A program made the position numbers and the translations under genes. Below are positions 38,232 through 49,463 of a stretch of DNA of 64,000 bases, in pieces. The first letter of the stretch is position 1, and each line of letters opens with the position of its first letter. The DNA is from Arthrobacter sp. zg-Y1171 (lineage in GTDB: Bacteria > Actinomycetota > Actinomycetes > Actinomycetales > Micrococcaceae): the NCBI RefSeq assembly GCF_025244845.1, contig NZ_CP104264.1, positions 2,604,001 to 2,668,000 of the forward strand, written 5' to 3'. The notes under the pieces are model-generated. The model saw only the letters and a program-made list of their open reading frames with translations. It was not told where the DNA came from and searched no databases.

Positions 38232-41200
38232 ATGTATCTTTCGGTCCTCGGAACGCACTCCGGCATCACCGGAACGGTGCAGGTTCCCAACTCCAAATAC
38301 CACGCCCACCGGGCGCTGATCCTGGCTTCCCTGGCTCCGGGCACCAGCCGCATTTCCGGCCTGACCGATGCCCGCCACGTGCAGTACACGGTGGCTGCGC
38401 TCCGCCAGCTCGGTACCGGAATAGAGGTGCAGGATGACACCTTTATCGTCCACGGCGGGCCGTACCGTCCACGGCGTGCCGTTGTCTCCGCCGGCAGCTC
38501 CGGAACCACGTTGTACTTCATGGCCGGACTCGCCTCGCTGGGGACACGCGACGTCGTCGTCACCGGGCAGAAATACTTCCAGCGCCGTCCCATCGGCGCA
38601 TTGCTGGCCGCCCTGCGCGAGATGGGCGTCGACATCGCCTCGAGCGACGACTGCCCTCCCCTGCAGGTTGCCCACGGGCGGCCGCGCGGCGGTGAAGTCC
38701 ATATCTCCGGGACCCTCTCGCAGTGGATTTCCGGACTTCTGCTGCTGGCACCGTTTGCCCGCTCCGAAACCACCGTGGTGGTGGAGGGCCAGCAGAATGA
38801 ATCCAGCTACGTGGAACTGACCCTCGCCATGATGGCGCGGTTCGGATTGCAGGTGGAGGCCTCCGAGGACCTCAGGCGCTTCCGGATTCCGGCGGACCAG
38901 CAGGCCGTCCCCGCGGACCTGCGGCTCCCCCCGGACATCGGGTCGGCGGCCTTCGGAATCGCGGCGGCGGCCCTGCATCCGGCAGATATTTCCCTTACCG
39001 GACTCAGCGCCACCTCCTCAACCGGATCCGACCATCCCGAGGCTGACTTCCTTGACCTGGCGGCACAGATGGGAGTGCCGATGGACTACGACCAGGCAAC
39101 CGACGCGGTGAGGGTCCGCCATCAGGGCCTGGACCTGCAACCCGTAGACGTCGACTGCCGCCGCGTCCCGGACATGCTTCCGGTGCTGTCCGTGATGGCG
39201 TGCCTCGCCAAGGGGCGGAGCGTTTTCCGCAACATCGACCATGTGCGGATGAAGGAGTCCGATCGGGTGGCCGCCATGCTGCAGCTGAACTCCATGGGCG
39301 CGGACCTCACCGTGGAGGGCTCTACCTTGGTGGTCCGCGGAGTCGGCAGCTTGGACGGGGCCGATCTCTCCTCTTTTAATGACCACCGGGTCCTCATGTC
39401 CCTGGCCGTGGCGGCCTCAGCCGCAGAAGGACGCAGCACCCTCACATACCCAAACGCCTACCGCATTTCCTACCCCGAATACCTGGCGGCCATGACCGCT
39501 TTCGGGCTGCGCATGAAGGTCGAGGACGGCGTGATCCAGCGTCCCCGCCGCAGCCGGCCGGCCCGGACCGCACGCGGAAGCCGCTCCCGAAGCATTTCCG
39601 GACCGGCCGCAGTGGAGGCGGCAGCGTCCGTCACCGGTCCGGACTGGGTACGGCGCTGGGCGGCGGAACGCCCCAACGAAACAGCGGTGGTCGACGGCGG
39701 CCCGCGGGTATCCGGGCACCTCACCTGGTCCGAACTCGACACGCAGGCCGACCGCGTCGCCGCAGCACTGCTGGAGCTGGGGGTGCGGCCGGGCGACCGG
39801 GTGGCTTTCCAGCTCCCCAACCGAAGCGAGTTCGTTGTCCTCACCGTGGCTGTCCTCCGCCTCGGCGCGGTCGCCGCACCCGTGATGCCGATCTTCCGGG
39901 AACGGGAGGTGGCGCTGGCACTGAACCGGGCAGGCGCCCGCGTCTTCGTTGCCGTCGAGGAGTTCCGCGGACGCCGGCCTGCGGAGGAACTGGCCGGGCT
40001 CCTGCAGCGCACGGACCGAGCCGATGCGGTGCCCGCCCCCAAGGTGGCGGATGTCCTCGTGCTGTCCAGTGCCGCGCCGCGGCGTCCCCTCCCCTCTGTT
40101 GCCGGCGGCCCGCGGTTCCACGACTGGGACGCTGTGCTGAGCCGCGTGAACCCTGCGGCTGTCCTCCGTCCCGGTGCTGCGCCAACCGCCGGGGATCCTG
40201 CACAGTTGCTTTTCACCTCCGGCACCTCCGGGGAACCCAAGGGTGTGGTGCACCGTCATGGAACGCTTAGCCGCGCTGCGGCCATGGAAGCGGCGCACCT
40301 GGGCCTCACCAGTGATGACGCCGTCTTCATCCCGTCGCCCCTGGCCCACCAGACCGGCTTCCTGTACGGAATGTGGCTCTCGTTCGTCCTCGGCTGCCCG
40401 CAGATCCTGCAGCCTGTCTGGGATCCGGAACGGGCCGTGAAACTCATGCGCGGGTGGCGCGCCACCTTCGTCCAGGCAGCCACCCCGTTCCTCACCGACC
40501 TGGTTGCCGCCGTAGACGCGGGTACCGCCGCTCCGCCCAGCCTGCGAATCTTCGTTGCCACAGGCGCCGCCGTCCCCCGGCACCTCGCCGAGCGCGCCAC
40601 ACGCGTCCTGGGCGCGGGCATCTGCGGTGCGTTTGGAACCACTGAAACCTGCCTGGCCACCCTGGCGTCTCCCGGGGACGAACCGGTAAAAGTGTGGGGC
40701 ACCGACGGGCGGGCCCTGGAGGGTGTGCGGGCCCGGATAGTCGACGACGGCGGCCTCCTCCTGCCGCCCGGCGTGGAAGGAAATTTCGAACTTCTCAGTC
40801 CCACCGTCTTTGACGGGTACCTTGACCGTCCGGACCTGACCAAGGAAGTCTTTACCGAAGACGGCTGGTACCGCACGGGAGACACCGCCGTCCTCGATGA
40901 TGCCGGGTACCTGCGCATCACCGGACGGGTTCGCGACATCATCAACCGCGGAGGGGAGAAAATCCCGGTGGCCGAGATCGAGCAGCTGCTCTACCGGCAT
41001 CCTGCCGTACGGGACGTTGCCGTGGCCGCCATGCCCGATGACCGGCTGGGCGAGCGGGCCTGCGCCTTTGTCGTTCCCGTGGCGGGGATGCGCCCGCAGC
41101 TGGGTGATCTCACCGGGTTCCTCGACCGGCACCGCGTCGCCAGGCATTACTGGCCCGAACGCCTCGAGCTGGTTGATGCCCTCCCCCGCAATGCGGTGGG

Positions 41201-41297
41201 CAAGGTGCAGAAGTTCCTGCTGCGGGACAGGGCCCGCAGCTTCCCCGCCGGCGGCGGACCGCCGAAGCCCGGCACACCGGATCGGAGCAGCCTGTGA
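38232..41297 (+). CDS. Fusion of an EPSP-synthase-like domain with an acyl-CoA ligase (shikimate-type substrate)
   Basis: The 1,021-residue protein has an EPSPS fold (about 1-436), an Arg/Ser-rich linker (437-460) and an AMP-forming ligase (461-1005). The ligase keeps all core motifs: TSGTSGEPKG from residue 662, GAFGTTETCL, GWYRTGDT, GRVRDIINRGGEKIP and PRNAVGKVQK with the C-terminal lysine. In the EPSPS domain, compared from memory with E. coli AroA, Lys22, Arg27, Gln/Ser of LSQW, Asp314, Lys341, Glu342, Arg345 and Arg386 are kept. The PEP-binding arginines 100 and 124 are replaced by Tyr95 and Tyr115, and the Lys411 position is not lysine. It is therefore probably not AroA. Fused or adjacent EPSPS-like plus ligase genes are known from cyclohexanecarboxyl-CoA synthesis (ansatrienin ansJ/ansK, phoslactomycin plmJK, recalled). 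I infer elimination on shikimate or its 3-phosphate, then CoA ligation. Confidence 0.88.
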   Translation: MYLSVLGTHSGITGTVQVPNSKYHAHRALILASLAPGTSRISGLTDARHVQYTVAALRQLGTGIEVQDDTFIVHGGPYRPRRAVVSAGSSGTTLYFMAGLASLGTRDVVVTGQKYFQRRPIGALLAALREMGVDIASSDDCPPLQVAHGRPRGGEVHISGTLSQWISGLLLLAPFARSETTVVVEGQQNESSYVELTLAMMARFGLQVEASEDLRRFRIPADQQAVPADLRLPPDIGSAAFGIAAAALHPADISLTGLSATSSTGSDHPEADFLDLAAQMGVPMDYDQATDAVRVRHQGLDLQPVDVDCRRVPDMLPVLSVMACLAKGRSVFRNIDHVRMKESDRVAAMLQLNSMGADLTVEGSTLVVRGVGSLDGADLSSFNDHRVLMSLAVAASAAEGRSTLTYPNAYRISYPEYLAAMTAFGLRMKVEDGVIQRPRRSRPARTARGSRSRSISGPAAVEAAASVTGPDWVRRWAAERPNETAVVDGGPRVSGHLTWSELDTQADRVAAALLELGVRPGDRVAFQLPNRSEFVVLTVAVLRLGAVAAPVMPIFREREVALALNRAGARVFVAVEEFRGRRPAEELAGLLQRTDRADAVPAPKVADVLVLSSAAPRRPLPSVAGGPRFHDWDAVLSRVNPAAVLRPGAAPTAGDPAQLLFTSGTSGEPKGVVHRHGTLSRAAAMEAAHLGLTSDDAVFIPSPLAHQTGFLYGMWLSFVLGCPQILQPVWDPERAVKLMRGWRATFVQAATPFLTDLVAAVDAGTAAPPSLRIFVATGAAVPRHLAERATRVLGAGICGAFGTTETCLATLASPGDEPVKVWGTDGRALEGVRARIVDDGGLLLPPGVEGNFELLSPTVFDGYLDRPDLTKEVFTEDGWYRTGDTAVLDDAGYLRITGRVRDIINRGGEKIPVAEIEQLLYRHPAVRDVAVAAMPDDRLGERACAFVVPVAGMRPQLGDLTGFLDRHRVARHYWPERLELVDALPRNAVGKVQKFLLRDRARSFPAGGGPPKPGTPDRSSL

Positions 41298-42559
41298 GCA
41301 CTGCAGCCATCGCACCCGACGGACGGGGCAGCAGTATCCCGGACCCTGAATACCGAGAGCTGCTCACGTCCGTTACCGCGTGGGTCGAGGGCCCCGGCGA
41401 GTCATGGGCAGACCGCATTGAAACCAGCGGCACCGCACCCGATGCCCTGTGGAAGGAACTCCGCGAGGCCGGCTTCCTTTCCCTGGCGGCACCTGTGGAA
41501 CTGGGCGGCCGGGGGCTGAGCTTTGTCCAGTGGATGGGGCTGATGGAGGTCTTCTCCCGTTCACACGCTTCGGTCCGCATGATCGTGCACGTGGTCAACG
41601 GCACCTGGCGGGCCATGAATCCGCATGCCGACGAGGCGCAGCGAAGGAACTTTGTCCTTCCCTCCGTGGCAGGAGAGCTGCTGGTCGCCTTCACGCTCAC
41701 GGAACCGGGCAACGGCACGGGAGCGGATATCACCTCGAGTGTCCGGCGGGTCGGCGACACCTACTACCTGACCGGCCGCAAGCATCTGATCACGTTCGGT
41801 GTGCGCTGCGACTACTGGCTGCTTTTTGCCCGGCTGGAGGGCAGCTCCGGCAGCGGCGGAACGGTGGCGCTGTTGGTGGACCGGCAGGCGCCCGGCGTCG
41901 AAGTGGAAGACACCTCGCAGACCATGGGGGTCCGCGGCACCGACCATGCCTCCCTTGCTTTCAGGGATACTCCGGTCCCCGTCGCCAACCGACTCGGAGC
42001 GGAGGGAGACGGACTCGCCGTTGCCCTCGGCGGCTTCCTTACCCCCAGCCGGATCTCCGTGGCGATGAGCTGCGTCGGGCTGGCCCAACGTGCCCAGCAG
42101 CTCGCAGTTGCCCATGCCCTGGAGCGGACCACTTTCGGGAAGCCGCTCGCCGCACGGCAGGCCATCGCCTTTGCGCTGGCGGAAAACGCCGCTGATATCG
42201 AGGCTGCCCGCGCTTTGACCCTGCACGCAGCTTCGGCCTGGCAGGACGGCGCTCCCGACGCCGGTTCGCTGTCCTCCATGGCCAAGCTGACCGCCGTCGA
42301 TATGCTCACCCGTGTGACCGACAAGGCCCTGCAGGTCCACGGCGGCATCGGCTACTGGAAGTCCGCACCCATCGAGCGGGTGTACCGCGACGCGCGGGCG
42401 CAGCGCTTCGAAGAGGGAACGAATGAGATCCAGAAAACCGTGATCGCCCGCGGTATCTTCCGCCGGGACCAGACACCGGCCGACGCCGCGCTGCCCGTTC
42501 CCGGTCCGTCTCCCGGTCCGTCTCCCGATCCGTCCGCGGCTCCTGCCGCCCGTCCCTGA
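41294..42559 (+). CDS. Acyl-CoA dehydrogenase family protein
   Basis: FAD-dependent enzymes of this family introduce a 2,3 double bond into acyl-CoA thioesters. The 421-residue protein has the FAD-binding segment AFTLTEPGNGTGADI and a C-terminal helix bundle with QVHGGIGYWK, RVYRDAR and FEEGTNEIQKTVIARGIF; the glutamate of EGTNEIQ is at the usual catalytic-base position. The start is GTG at 41294, overlapping the upstream stop as GTGA, so translation is coupled. The last 25 residues are a Pro-rich tail (PGPSPGPSPDPS) from a triple 12-base repeat. In CHC-CoA gene sets an acyl-CoA dehydrogenase (AnsL/PlmL, recalled) occupies the same position. Here the expected substrate is a hydroxylated cyclohexene- or cyclohexadiene-carboxyl-CoA. 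Confidence 0.9.
   Translation: MSTAAIAPDGRGSSIPDPEYRELLTSVTAWVEGPGESWADRIETSGTAPDALWKELREAGFLSLAAPVELGGRGLSFVQWMGLMEVFSRSHASVRMIVHVVNGTWRAMNPHADEAQRRNFVLPSVAGELLVAFTLTEPGNGTGADITSSVRRVGDTYYLTGRKHLITFGVRCDYWLLFARLEGSSGSGGTVALLVDRQAPGVEVEDTSQTMGVRGTDHASLAFRDTPVPVANRLGAEGDGLAVALGGFLTPSRISVAMSCVGLAQRAQQLAVAHALERTTFGKPLAARQAIAFALAENAADIEAARALTLHAASAWQDGAPDAGSLSSMAKLTAVDMLTRVTDKALQVHGGIGYWKSAPIERVYRDARAQRFEEGTNEIQKTVIARGIFRRDQTPADAALPVPGPSPGPSPDPSAAPAARP
42501..42535 (+). repeat. Triple 12-base repeat encoding the Pro-rich tail of the acyl-CoA dehydrogenase
   Basis: Three near-identical units of C-CCGGTCCGTCTC encode PGPSPGPSPDPS at the very end of the gene. This looks like a short slippage-type expansion beyond the catalytic domain. 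Confidence 0.7.
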
Positions 42560-42566
42560 CGCCGGC

Positions 42567-44591
42567 ATGCTGGACCGGGTCTTCTCCCCCGTTTCCCTTG
42601 GGCCGCTGCATCTGGACCACCGGATCATCATGGGCTCAATGCACCTTAACCGGGAGGATGAACCGCTCGCCCTGGCCGCGTTCTATGCGGAACGGGCGGC
42701 CGCCGGAGCCGGGCTGATCGTCACGGGCGGAGCGGCAGTGAACCGCGCCGGCGCCGGCGGGCCCAACTACCTGCTGATCAATGAGCCCGAAGCCGCCGCT
42801 CGGGTTTCCCCGATGCTCAGCGCGGTGCACGATGCGGGCGGCAGGCTTGCCCTGCAGCTGTTCCACGCGGGACGCTACGCCCGGGAGGGCACATACGGGC
42901 TGCGTCCGGCGGCGCCGTCGGAGGTGTATTCAGGCTTTTCACGGACGCTGCCCCGAGCGCTCACGCCGAAGCAGATCGAAGACACGCTTGCGGACTTCGC
43001 CGCGGGTGCCGCTGCCGCCCGCGCCCTGGGCTTCGATGCCGTGGAAATCATGGGGTCCGAGGGTTACCTGATCAACCAGTTCGCCTCGCCCCTGACCAAC
43101 CTGCGACAGGACCGCTGGGGCGGGGATCCGCAAAGGAGACAGGCTTTTCCGCTGGCGGTGCTGCAGGCTGTCCGGGACGCCGTAGGGCCCGGCTACCCGG
43201 TCATCTACCGGACGTCGGGCGCCGACTTCGTCGCCGGGTCGAGCTCCCGGGGGGAATCGGCGGCCCTGGCGGTCGCACTGGCGCGGGAGGGGGCCGATGC
43301 CGTCAACATCGGCATCGGCTGGCATGAGTCCAGGGTCCCGTCCGTGCAGGGCATGGTTCCGCATGGCCGCTGGATGGCCATTGCAGGGGAGATCCGTGCG
43401 GCCCTGGCGGCTGCGGGAGTTCCCGTGCCCGTCATCGCCGGCAACCGGATCAATTCGCTGGAGCATGCGGAGCGGGCACTGGCCGGCGGGCACGCGGACC
43501 TGGTTTCCATGGCCCGTCCCTTCCTCGCCGACCCGGAGATCGTGGCCAAGACCAGGCGCGGAGAGTCGAACCTCGTCAACACCTGCATAGCCTGCAACGA
43601 GGCCTGCATCGACCGTTCGCTGGGCACCGAGCCTGTCTCCTGCCTGGTCAACCCGCGGGCCGGCCGCGAAACAGAGTTTCCGCTCCCGCTGCAGCCGCCC
43701 CGGCGGCCCGTGAGCACCCCCGCACGGGTTGCCGTGGTGGGTGCCGGCCCGGCGGGGATGCAGGCCGCGGCAACCCTCGCGCTGGCCGGACATCCCGTGG
43801 ACCTCTATGAACAGGACAGCTACATCGGCGGGCAGTTCCGGCTGGCCGGCAAAGTGCCGGGCAAGGCAGACTTCCTGCAGACAATCCGCTACTTCACCCA
43901 TGAACTGGCGCGGCTGGGCGTCCGCGTCCTGACCGGCGCCGCCCCCGAAGCCGCGCAGTTGGCCGGCTATTCACACCTGGTGCTGGCCACCGGTGTCCGG
44001 CCCCGGACCGTCCGTCTGCCGGGCACCGGCCTGCTCCCTGTGCTGGACTACCGGCAGGCCTTCGCGGACCCGGCCCCGCTGGGCCGCCGTGTGGTCATTG
44101 TCGGTGCCGGCGGCATTGCCGTGGACCTTGCACGCCTGCTGGCGGATCCCGGCGTCGCGGGCGGTCCCCGGGACGTGACGATACTGCGCCGGGGAGCCCG
44201 AATCGGGCAGGGCATCGGCCCGTCCACACGGTGGGCTGTGCTGCAGGACATCCGGGCTGCCGGCGTCCGGACCCTGGCCGGGACCACGCCGCTGGACGTG
44301 ACTCCCCTCGGGCTCCGGGTCCGGAACCTTGACGGCACGACGGCGCTCCTGCCGGCTGACGCCGTCGTCCTGGCTGCGGGACAGGTGCCGTACAACCCGC
44401 TCCGGTTCCAGCGCGACGCCCGCGGCATGCCCGGTACGGTGATCGGCGGCGCGCTGGACGCCTCGGGCCTCAACGCGGTCCGTGCCTTCGAACAGGGGCT
44501 GGCGGCCGGCACCGCCGTGGCGCGCCATCTCGCCCGGCAGAAACCGGAGGACGGGCCCCGGCTTAAAAGCAGCAGGGCCCCGCTGCCATAA
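42567..44591 (+). CDS. FadH-type 2,4-dienoyl-CoA reductase (FMN/4Fe-4S/FAD)
   Basis: The 674-residue protein has an N-terminal old-yellow-enzyme barrel (1-350), a four-cysteine iron-sulfur site C-x2-C-x3-C-x11-C (TCIACNEACIDRS ... VSC), an FAD-binding Rossmann fold (VVGAGPAGMQAAATLALAGH) and an NAD(P)H site (VIVGAGGIAVDLARLL). The FadH active-site tyrosine (GSEGYLINQF) and histidine (IGIGWHESRVPSV) are both present, so it should reduce a dienoyl-CoA. It starts seven bases behind the dehydrogenase gene. It matches the AnsM/PlmM position of CHC-CoA clusters (recalled). No ChcA-type short-chain reductase follows; the operon ends at a hairpin convergent with tuf. Confidence 0.92.
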   Translation: MLDRVFSPVSLGPLHLDHRIIMGSMHLNREDEPLALAAFYAERAAAGAGLIVTGGAAVNRAGAGGPNYLLINEPEAAARVSPMLSAVHDAGGRLALQLFHAGRYAREGTYGLRPAAPSEVYSGFSRTLPRALTPKQIEDTLADFAAGAAAARALGFDAVEIMGSEGYLINQFASPLTNLRQDRWGGDPQRRQAFPLAVLQAVRDAVGPGYPVIYRTSGADFVAGSSSRGESAALAVALAREGADAVNIGIGWHESRVPSVQGMVPHGRWMAIAGEIRAALAAAGVPVPVIAGNRINSLEHAERALAGGHADLVSMARPFLADPEIVAKTRRGESNLVNTCIACNEACIDRSLGTEPVSCLVNPRAGRETEFPLPLQPPRRPVSTPARVAVVGAGPAGMQAAATLALAGHPVDLYEQDSYIGGQFRLAGKVPGKADFLQTIRYFTHELARLGVRVLTGAAPEAAQLAGYSHLVLATGVRPRTVRLPGTGLLPVLDYRQAFADPAPLGRRVVIVGAGGIAVDLARLLADPGVAGGPRDVTILRRGARIGQGIGPSTRWAVLQDIRAAGVRTLAGTTPLDVTPLGLRVRNLDGTTALLPADAVVLAAGQVPYNPLRFQRDARGMPGTVIGGALDASGLNAVRAFEQGLAAGTAVARHLARQKPEDGPRLKSSRAPLP

Positions 44592-44607
44592 GCAACGGGG
44601 CCCTGCT
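44571..44607. terminator. Bidirectional hairpin between the dienoyl-CoA reductase gene and tuf
   Basis: AGCAGGGCCCCG at 44571-44582 pairs perfectly with 44596-44607 (12 bp, 13-base loop). The left arm covers the last sense codons of the reductase gene, and the loop contains its TAA. It ends about 34 bases past the tuf stop on the other strand. Confidence 0.8.
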
Positions 44608-44640
44608 AAGAACCGATGAGGTTCAGGCTAAACCATCAAA

Positions 44641-45831
44641 TTACTTGATGATCTTGGTGACGCGGCCTGATCCAACGGTGCGGCCGCCTTCGCGGATAGC
44701 GAAGCCGAGGCCCTCTTCCATAGCGATCGGCTGGATGAGCTCAACGGTCATCTCAGTGTTATCGCCGGGCATAACCATTTCAGTGCCCTCGGGGAGGGTG
44801 ATGACGCCGGTTACGTCCGTGGTACGGAAGTAGAACTGCGGGCGGTAGTTCGAGTAGAACGGGTTGTGGCGTCCGCCTTCATCCTTGGACAGGATGTAGA
44901 CGTTGGCTTCGAAGTCGGTGTGCGGGGTAATGGAACCCGGCTTCACGACAACCTGGCCACGCTCTACGTCTTCGCGCTTGATACCGCGGAGCAGCAGGCC
45001 ACAGTTCTCGCCGGCCCATGCTTCGTCAAGCTGCTTGTGGAACATCTCGATACCGGTAACCGTGGTCTTCTGGACCGGACGGATGCCGACGATCTCGACC
45101 TCGGAGTTGATGGCGAGGGTACCGCGCTCGGCGCGGCCCGTGACAACGGTTCCACGACCGGTGATCGTGAAGACGTCCTCGATCGGCATCAGGAACGGCT
45201 TGTCCTTGTCGCGAACGGGGTCCGGCACGTTGTTGTCAACGGCTTCCATGAGCTCTTCGACGGCTGCAACCCACTTGGGGTCGCCTTCGAGAGCCTTCAG
45301 GCCGGAAACGCGGACGACGGGAGCGTTGTCGCCGTCGAAGTCCTGGGAGCTCAGCAGTTCGCGAACTTCCATTTCCACGAGGTCGAGCAGTTCTTCGTCG
45401 TCAACCATGTCGGACTTGTTCAGTGCGACCAGCAGGTAGGGAACACCAACCTGGCGGGCGAGCAGGACGTGCTCGCGGGTCTGTGCCATCGGACCGTCGG
45501 TAGCGGCAACCACGAGGATTGCGCCGTCCATCTGAGCTGCACCAGTGATCATGTTCTTGATGTAGTCAGCGTGGCCGGGGGCGTCTACGTGTGCGTAGTG
45601 GCGCTTCTCGGTCTGGTACTCGATGTGCGAGATGTTGATGGTGATGCCGCGCTGGCGCTCTTCAGGTGCAGAGTCGATAGCAGCGAAATCGCGCTTTTCA
45701 TTCAGATCAGGGTACTTGTCAGCAAGCACCTTCGAAATGGCAGCGGTCAACGTCGTCTTTCCATGGTCAACGTGACCAATGGTGCCGATGTTGACGTGCG
45801 GCTTAGTCCGCTCGAACTTTGCCTTCGCCAC
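44641..45831 (-). CDS. tuf: Elongation factor Tu
   Basis: EF-Tu delivers aminoacyl-tRNA to the ribosome. The 396-residue GTPase has [20 protein letters not shown] and [17 protein letters not shown] NKSD, and ends with [20 protein letters not shown]. The start is GTG at 45831 behind a perfect AGGAGG. A 219-base gap with a UUCG hairpin separates it from fusA. The usual next gene, rpsJ, is displaced by the inserted module. Confidence 0.98.
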   Translation of the reverse strand: MAKAKFERTKPHVNIGTIGHVDHGKTTLTAAISKVLADKYPDLNEKRDFAAIDSAPEERQRGITINISHIEYQTEKRHYAHVDAPGHADYIKNMITGAAQMDGAILVVAATDGPMAQTREHVLLARQVGVPYLLVALNKSDMVDDEELLDLVEMEVRELLSSQDFDGDNAPVVRVSGLKALEGDPKWVAAVEELMEAVDNNVPDPVRDKDKPFLMPIEDVFTITGRGTVVTGRAERGTLAINSEVEIVGIRPVQKTTVTGIEMFHKQLDEAWAGENCGLLLRGIKREDVERGQVVVKPGSITPHTDFEANVYILSKDEGGRHNPFYSNYRPQFYFRTTDVTGVITLPEGTEMVMPGDNTEMTVELIQPIAMEEGLGFAIREGGRTVGSGRVTKIIK

Positions 45832-45977
45832 GGGTTCCTCCTAGAGAGTTAGAAGACTCAATCTCCAGCCGCGCTTTTCGCAACTGAAACTGATGTAAGT
45901 CTACTTGGGGCTGTTTATTTGATGAAATTGCCGATTTCCGCAGCAGCCTCGCAAGGCCGCTCAGTCTGGCTATGCGC

Positions 45978-46003
45978 CCGGTCCGGGCCGAAGCCCGGAC
46001 CGG
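45978..46003 (-). terminator. UUCG-capped hairpin between fusA and tuf
   Basis: An 11-bp perfect stem CCGGTCCGGGC (45978-45988 with 45993-46003). On the minus strand the loop reads TTCG closed by C-G, the very stable UUCG tetraloop. It lies 48 bases past the fusA stop. It may attenuate fusA-tuf read-through or protect the upstream mRNA. Confidence 0.7.
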
Positions 46004-46050
46004 CCGCACACGGTGGGTGGCCCGGCGTGAACCGGTCCACCCTCCAAGTT

Positions 46051-48165
<2,115 letters not shown>

Positions 48166-48216
48166 GGTTTCTCCCTTTTTTGGTTGCTTCCGTCAACGGC
48201 GCTTATCCGGCTGAAG

Positions 48217-48246
48217 CCCTGCGGCCCGCAAATGCGGGCCACAGGG
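48217..48246 (-). terminator. Hairpin between rpsG and fusA
   Basis: CCCTGCGGCCCGCA (48217-48230) pairs with 48233-48246, with one mismatch (wobble on one strand) and a minimal loop. It is a possible attenuator within the str operon. Confidence 0.5.
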
Positions 48247-48275
48247 CCGTCAGCGGCTGCCGTCAGCTTGGCGTA

Positions 48276-48746
48276 TTACCAGCGGTAGTGGGCGAAGGCC
48301 TTGTTGGACTCGGCCATCTTGTGGGTGTCCTCGCGGCGCTTCACAGCTGCACCAAGACCGTTGGAAGCGTCCAGGATTTCGTTGCGCAGACGCTCAGTCA
48401 TCGTCTTTTCGCGGCGGGCCTTGGAGTAGCCGACCAGCCAGCGCAGGGCCAGTGCAGTTGCACGACCCGGCTTGACCTCGACCGGAACCTGGTAAGTAGC
48501 GCCGCCAACGCGGCGGGACTTGACCTCAAGGCTCGGCTTGATGTTGTCCATGGCCTTCTTCAGGGCTGCAACCGGATCCTGTCCGGTCTTCTCCTGAGCG
48601 CCTGCAAGTGCACCGTAAACGATGCGCTCTGCGGTGGACTTCTTGCCGTCTACCAGAACCTTGTTGATCAGCTGAGTGACCAGCGGGGAGCCGTAGACGG
48701 GATCCAGTACGAGCGGCCGCTTGGGGGCCGGACCCTTGCGGGGCAT
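48276..48746 (-). CDS. rpsG: 30S ribosomal protein S7
   Basis: S7 nucleates the 30S head. The 156-residue protein begins [20 protein letters not shown] and contains [20 protein letters not shown] and [15 protein letters not shown] at the end. The open frame reaches 48848, but the ATG at 48746 is the conserved start, one base after the rpsL stop. Confidence 0.98.
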   Translation of the reverse strand: MPRKGPAPKRPLVLDPVYGSPLVTQLINKVLVDGKKSTAERIVYGALAGAQEKTGQDPVAALKKAMDNIKPSLEVKSRRVGGATYQVPVEVKPGRATALALRWLVGYSKARREKTMTERLRNEILDASNGLGAAVKRREDTHKMAESNKAFAHYRW

Positions 48747-48747
48747 A

Positions 48748-49122
48748 TTACTTCTTCTCCATCTTCGCGCCGTAGCGGCTGCGAGCCTGCTTGCGGTTCT
48801 TGACACCCTGGGTATCGAGGGCACCGCGGACAATCTTGTAGCGGACACCGGGAAGGTCCTTCACACGACCGCCGCGCACCAGCACGATGGAGTGTTCCTG
48901 AAGGTTGTGACCCACACCGGGGATGTAAGCGGTTACTTCGATGCCGCCGTTGAGGCGGACACGTGCAACCTTACGCAGAGCCGAGTTCGGCTTCTTCGGG
49001 GTGGTGGTGTAAACGCGGGTGCAGACACCACGGCGCATCGGGCTGCCCTTGAGGGCAGGAGCCTTGGTCTTGGAGACCTTGGGTGAGCGGCCCTTGCGGA
49101 CCAGCTGCTGAATCGTAGGCAC
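48748..49122 (-). CDS. rpsL: 30S ribosomal protein S12
   Basis: S12 is central to decoding and is the target of streptomycin-resistance mutations. The GTG at 49122 gives the conserved (M/V)[11 protein letters not shown] start and the usual 124 residues, with GGAGAA upstream; the longer frame to 49329 is not family-like. The two lysines usually changed in resistant mutants ([12 protein letters not shown] and [13 protein letters not shown]) are present, so the sequence predicts sensitivity. It is first in rpsL-rpsG-fusA-tuf. Confidence 0.98.
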   Translation of the reverse strand: MPTIQQLVRKGRSPKVSKTKAPALKGSPMRRGVCTRVYTTTPKKPNSALRKVARVRLNGGIEVTAYIPGVGHNLQEHSIVLVRGGRVKDLPGVRYKIVRGALDTQGVKNRKQARSRYGAKMEKK

Positions 49123-49463
49123 TTTCGTGTTCTCCGTTTTTTCTCGAGATAATTCTCTGGTTGCCCCGCCCCGCTGCCGGCTGAAACCAACTAAAGGGGC
49201 GGCGCGCTTCAAGTCGTTGCCGCAATGCCCCGAGAAGTTCCGATGTTCTCGCCGAAAGCGACCGTAGGCGTGCAAAAGTGTGGCATTCGTTGCGCAAGGA
49301 CCCCGCAACCCGGAAACAGGCCCGCCCATTCCTTACGGAATGCATTCCTCCGAGTATCTCACCACGGAGGGCACGCGAGCGGCCTTCATCCACTGCCACA
49401 CAAACAATTGGTTTTCAGTCTAGCAGACTTAACGAGCCCCGGCGGAAAGTGCGAGCAGCGTCA
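49123..49463 (-). other. Leader and promoter region of the str operon
   Basis: No gene is seen in these 341 bases. A TAGACT -10 hexamer (49417-49422) lies about 300 bases before rpsL, without a clear -35. A small GCATTCC-GTAA-GGAATG hairpin lies near 49335. There is no terminator-like hairpin between the pcaR-like stop (49464) and this promoter, so read-through from the pca genes is possible. Confidence 0.5.
49417..49422 (-). promoter_or_regulatory. Possible -10 element of the str operon promoter
   Basis: TAGACT on the minus strand, fitting TAnnnT, identical to hexamers upstream of secY and rpsJ. The region 17 bases upstream (CCGCCG) is not a sigma-70 -35. Confidence 0.4.

Noticed and set aside
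37898..38773. N-terminal extension of the large membrane protein frame by about 290 residues
   Set aside because: The extension is antisense to the EPSPS-like gene, is Arg/Pro/Ser-rich without membrane character, and runs past the ATG at 37897 that begins a normal signal-anchor helix behind GGAAGG.
38232..39540. Calling the N-terminal domain the housekeeping AroA
   Set aside because: The PEP-binding arginines equivalent to 100 and 124 and the Lys411 position are not conserved, and the domain is fused to a CoA ligase; the true aroA is expected elsewhere.
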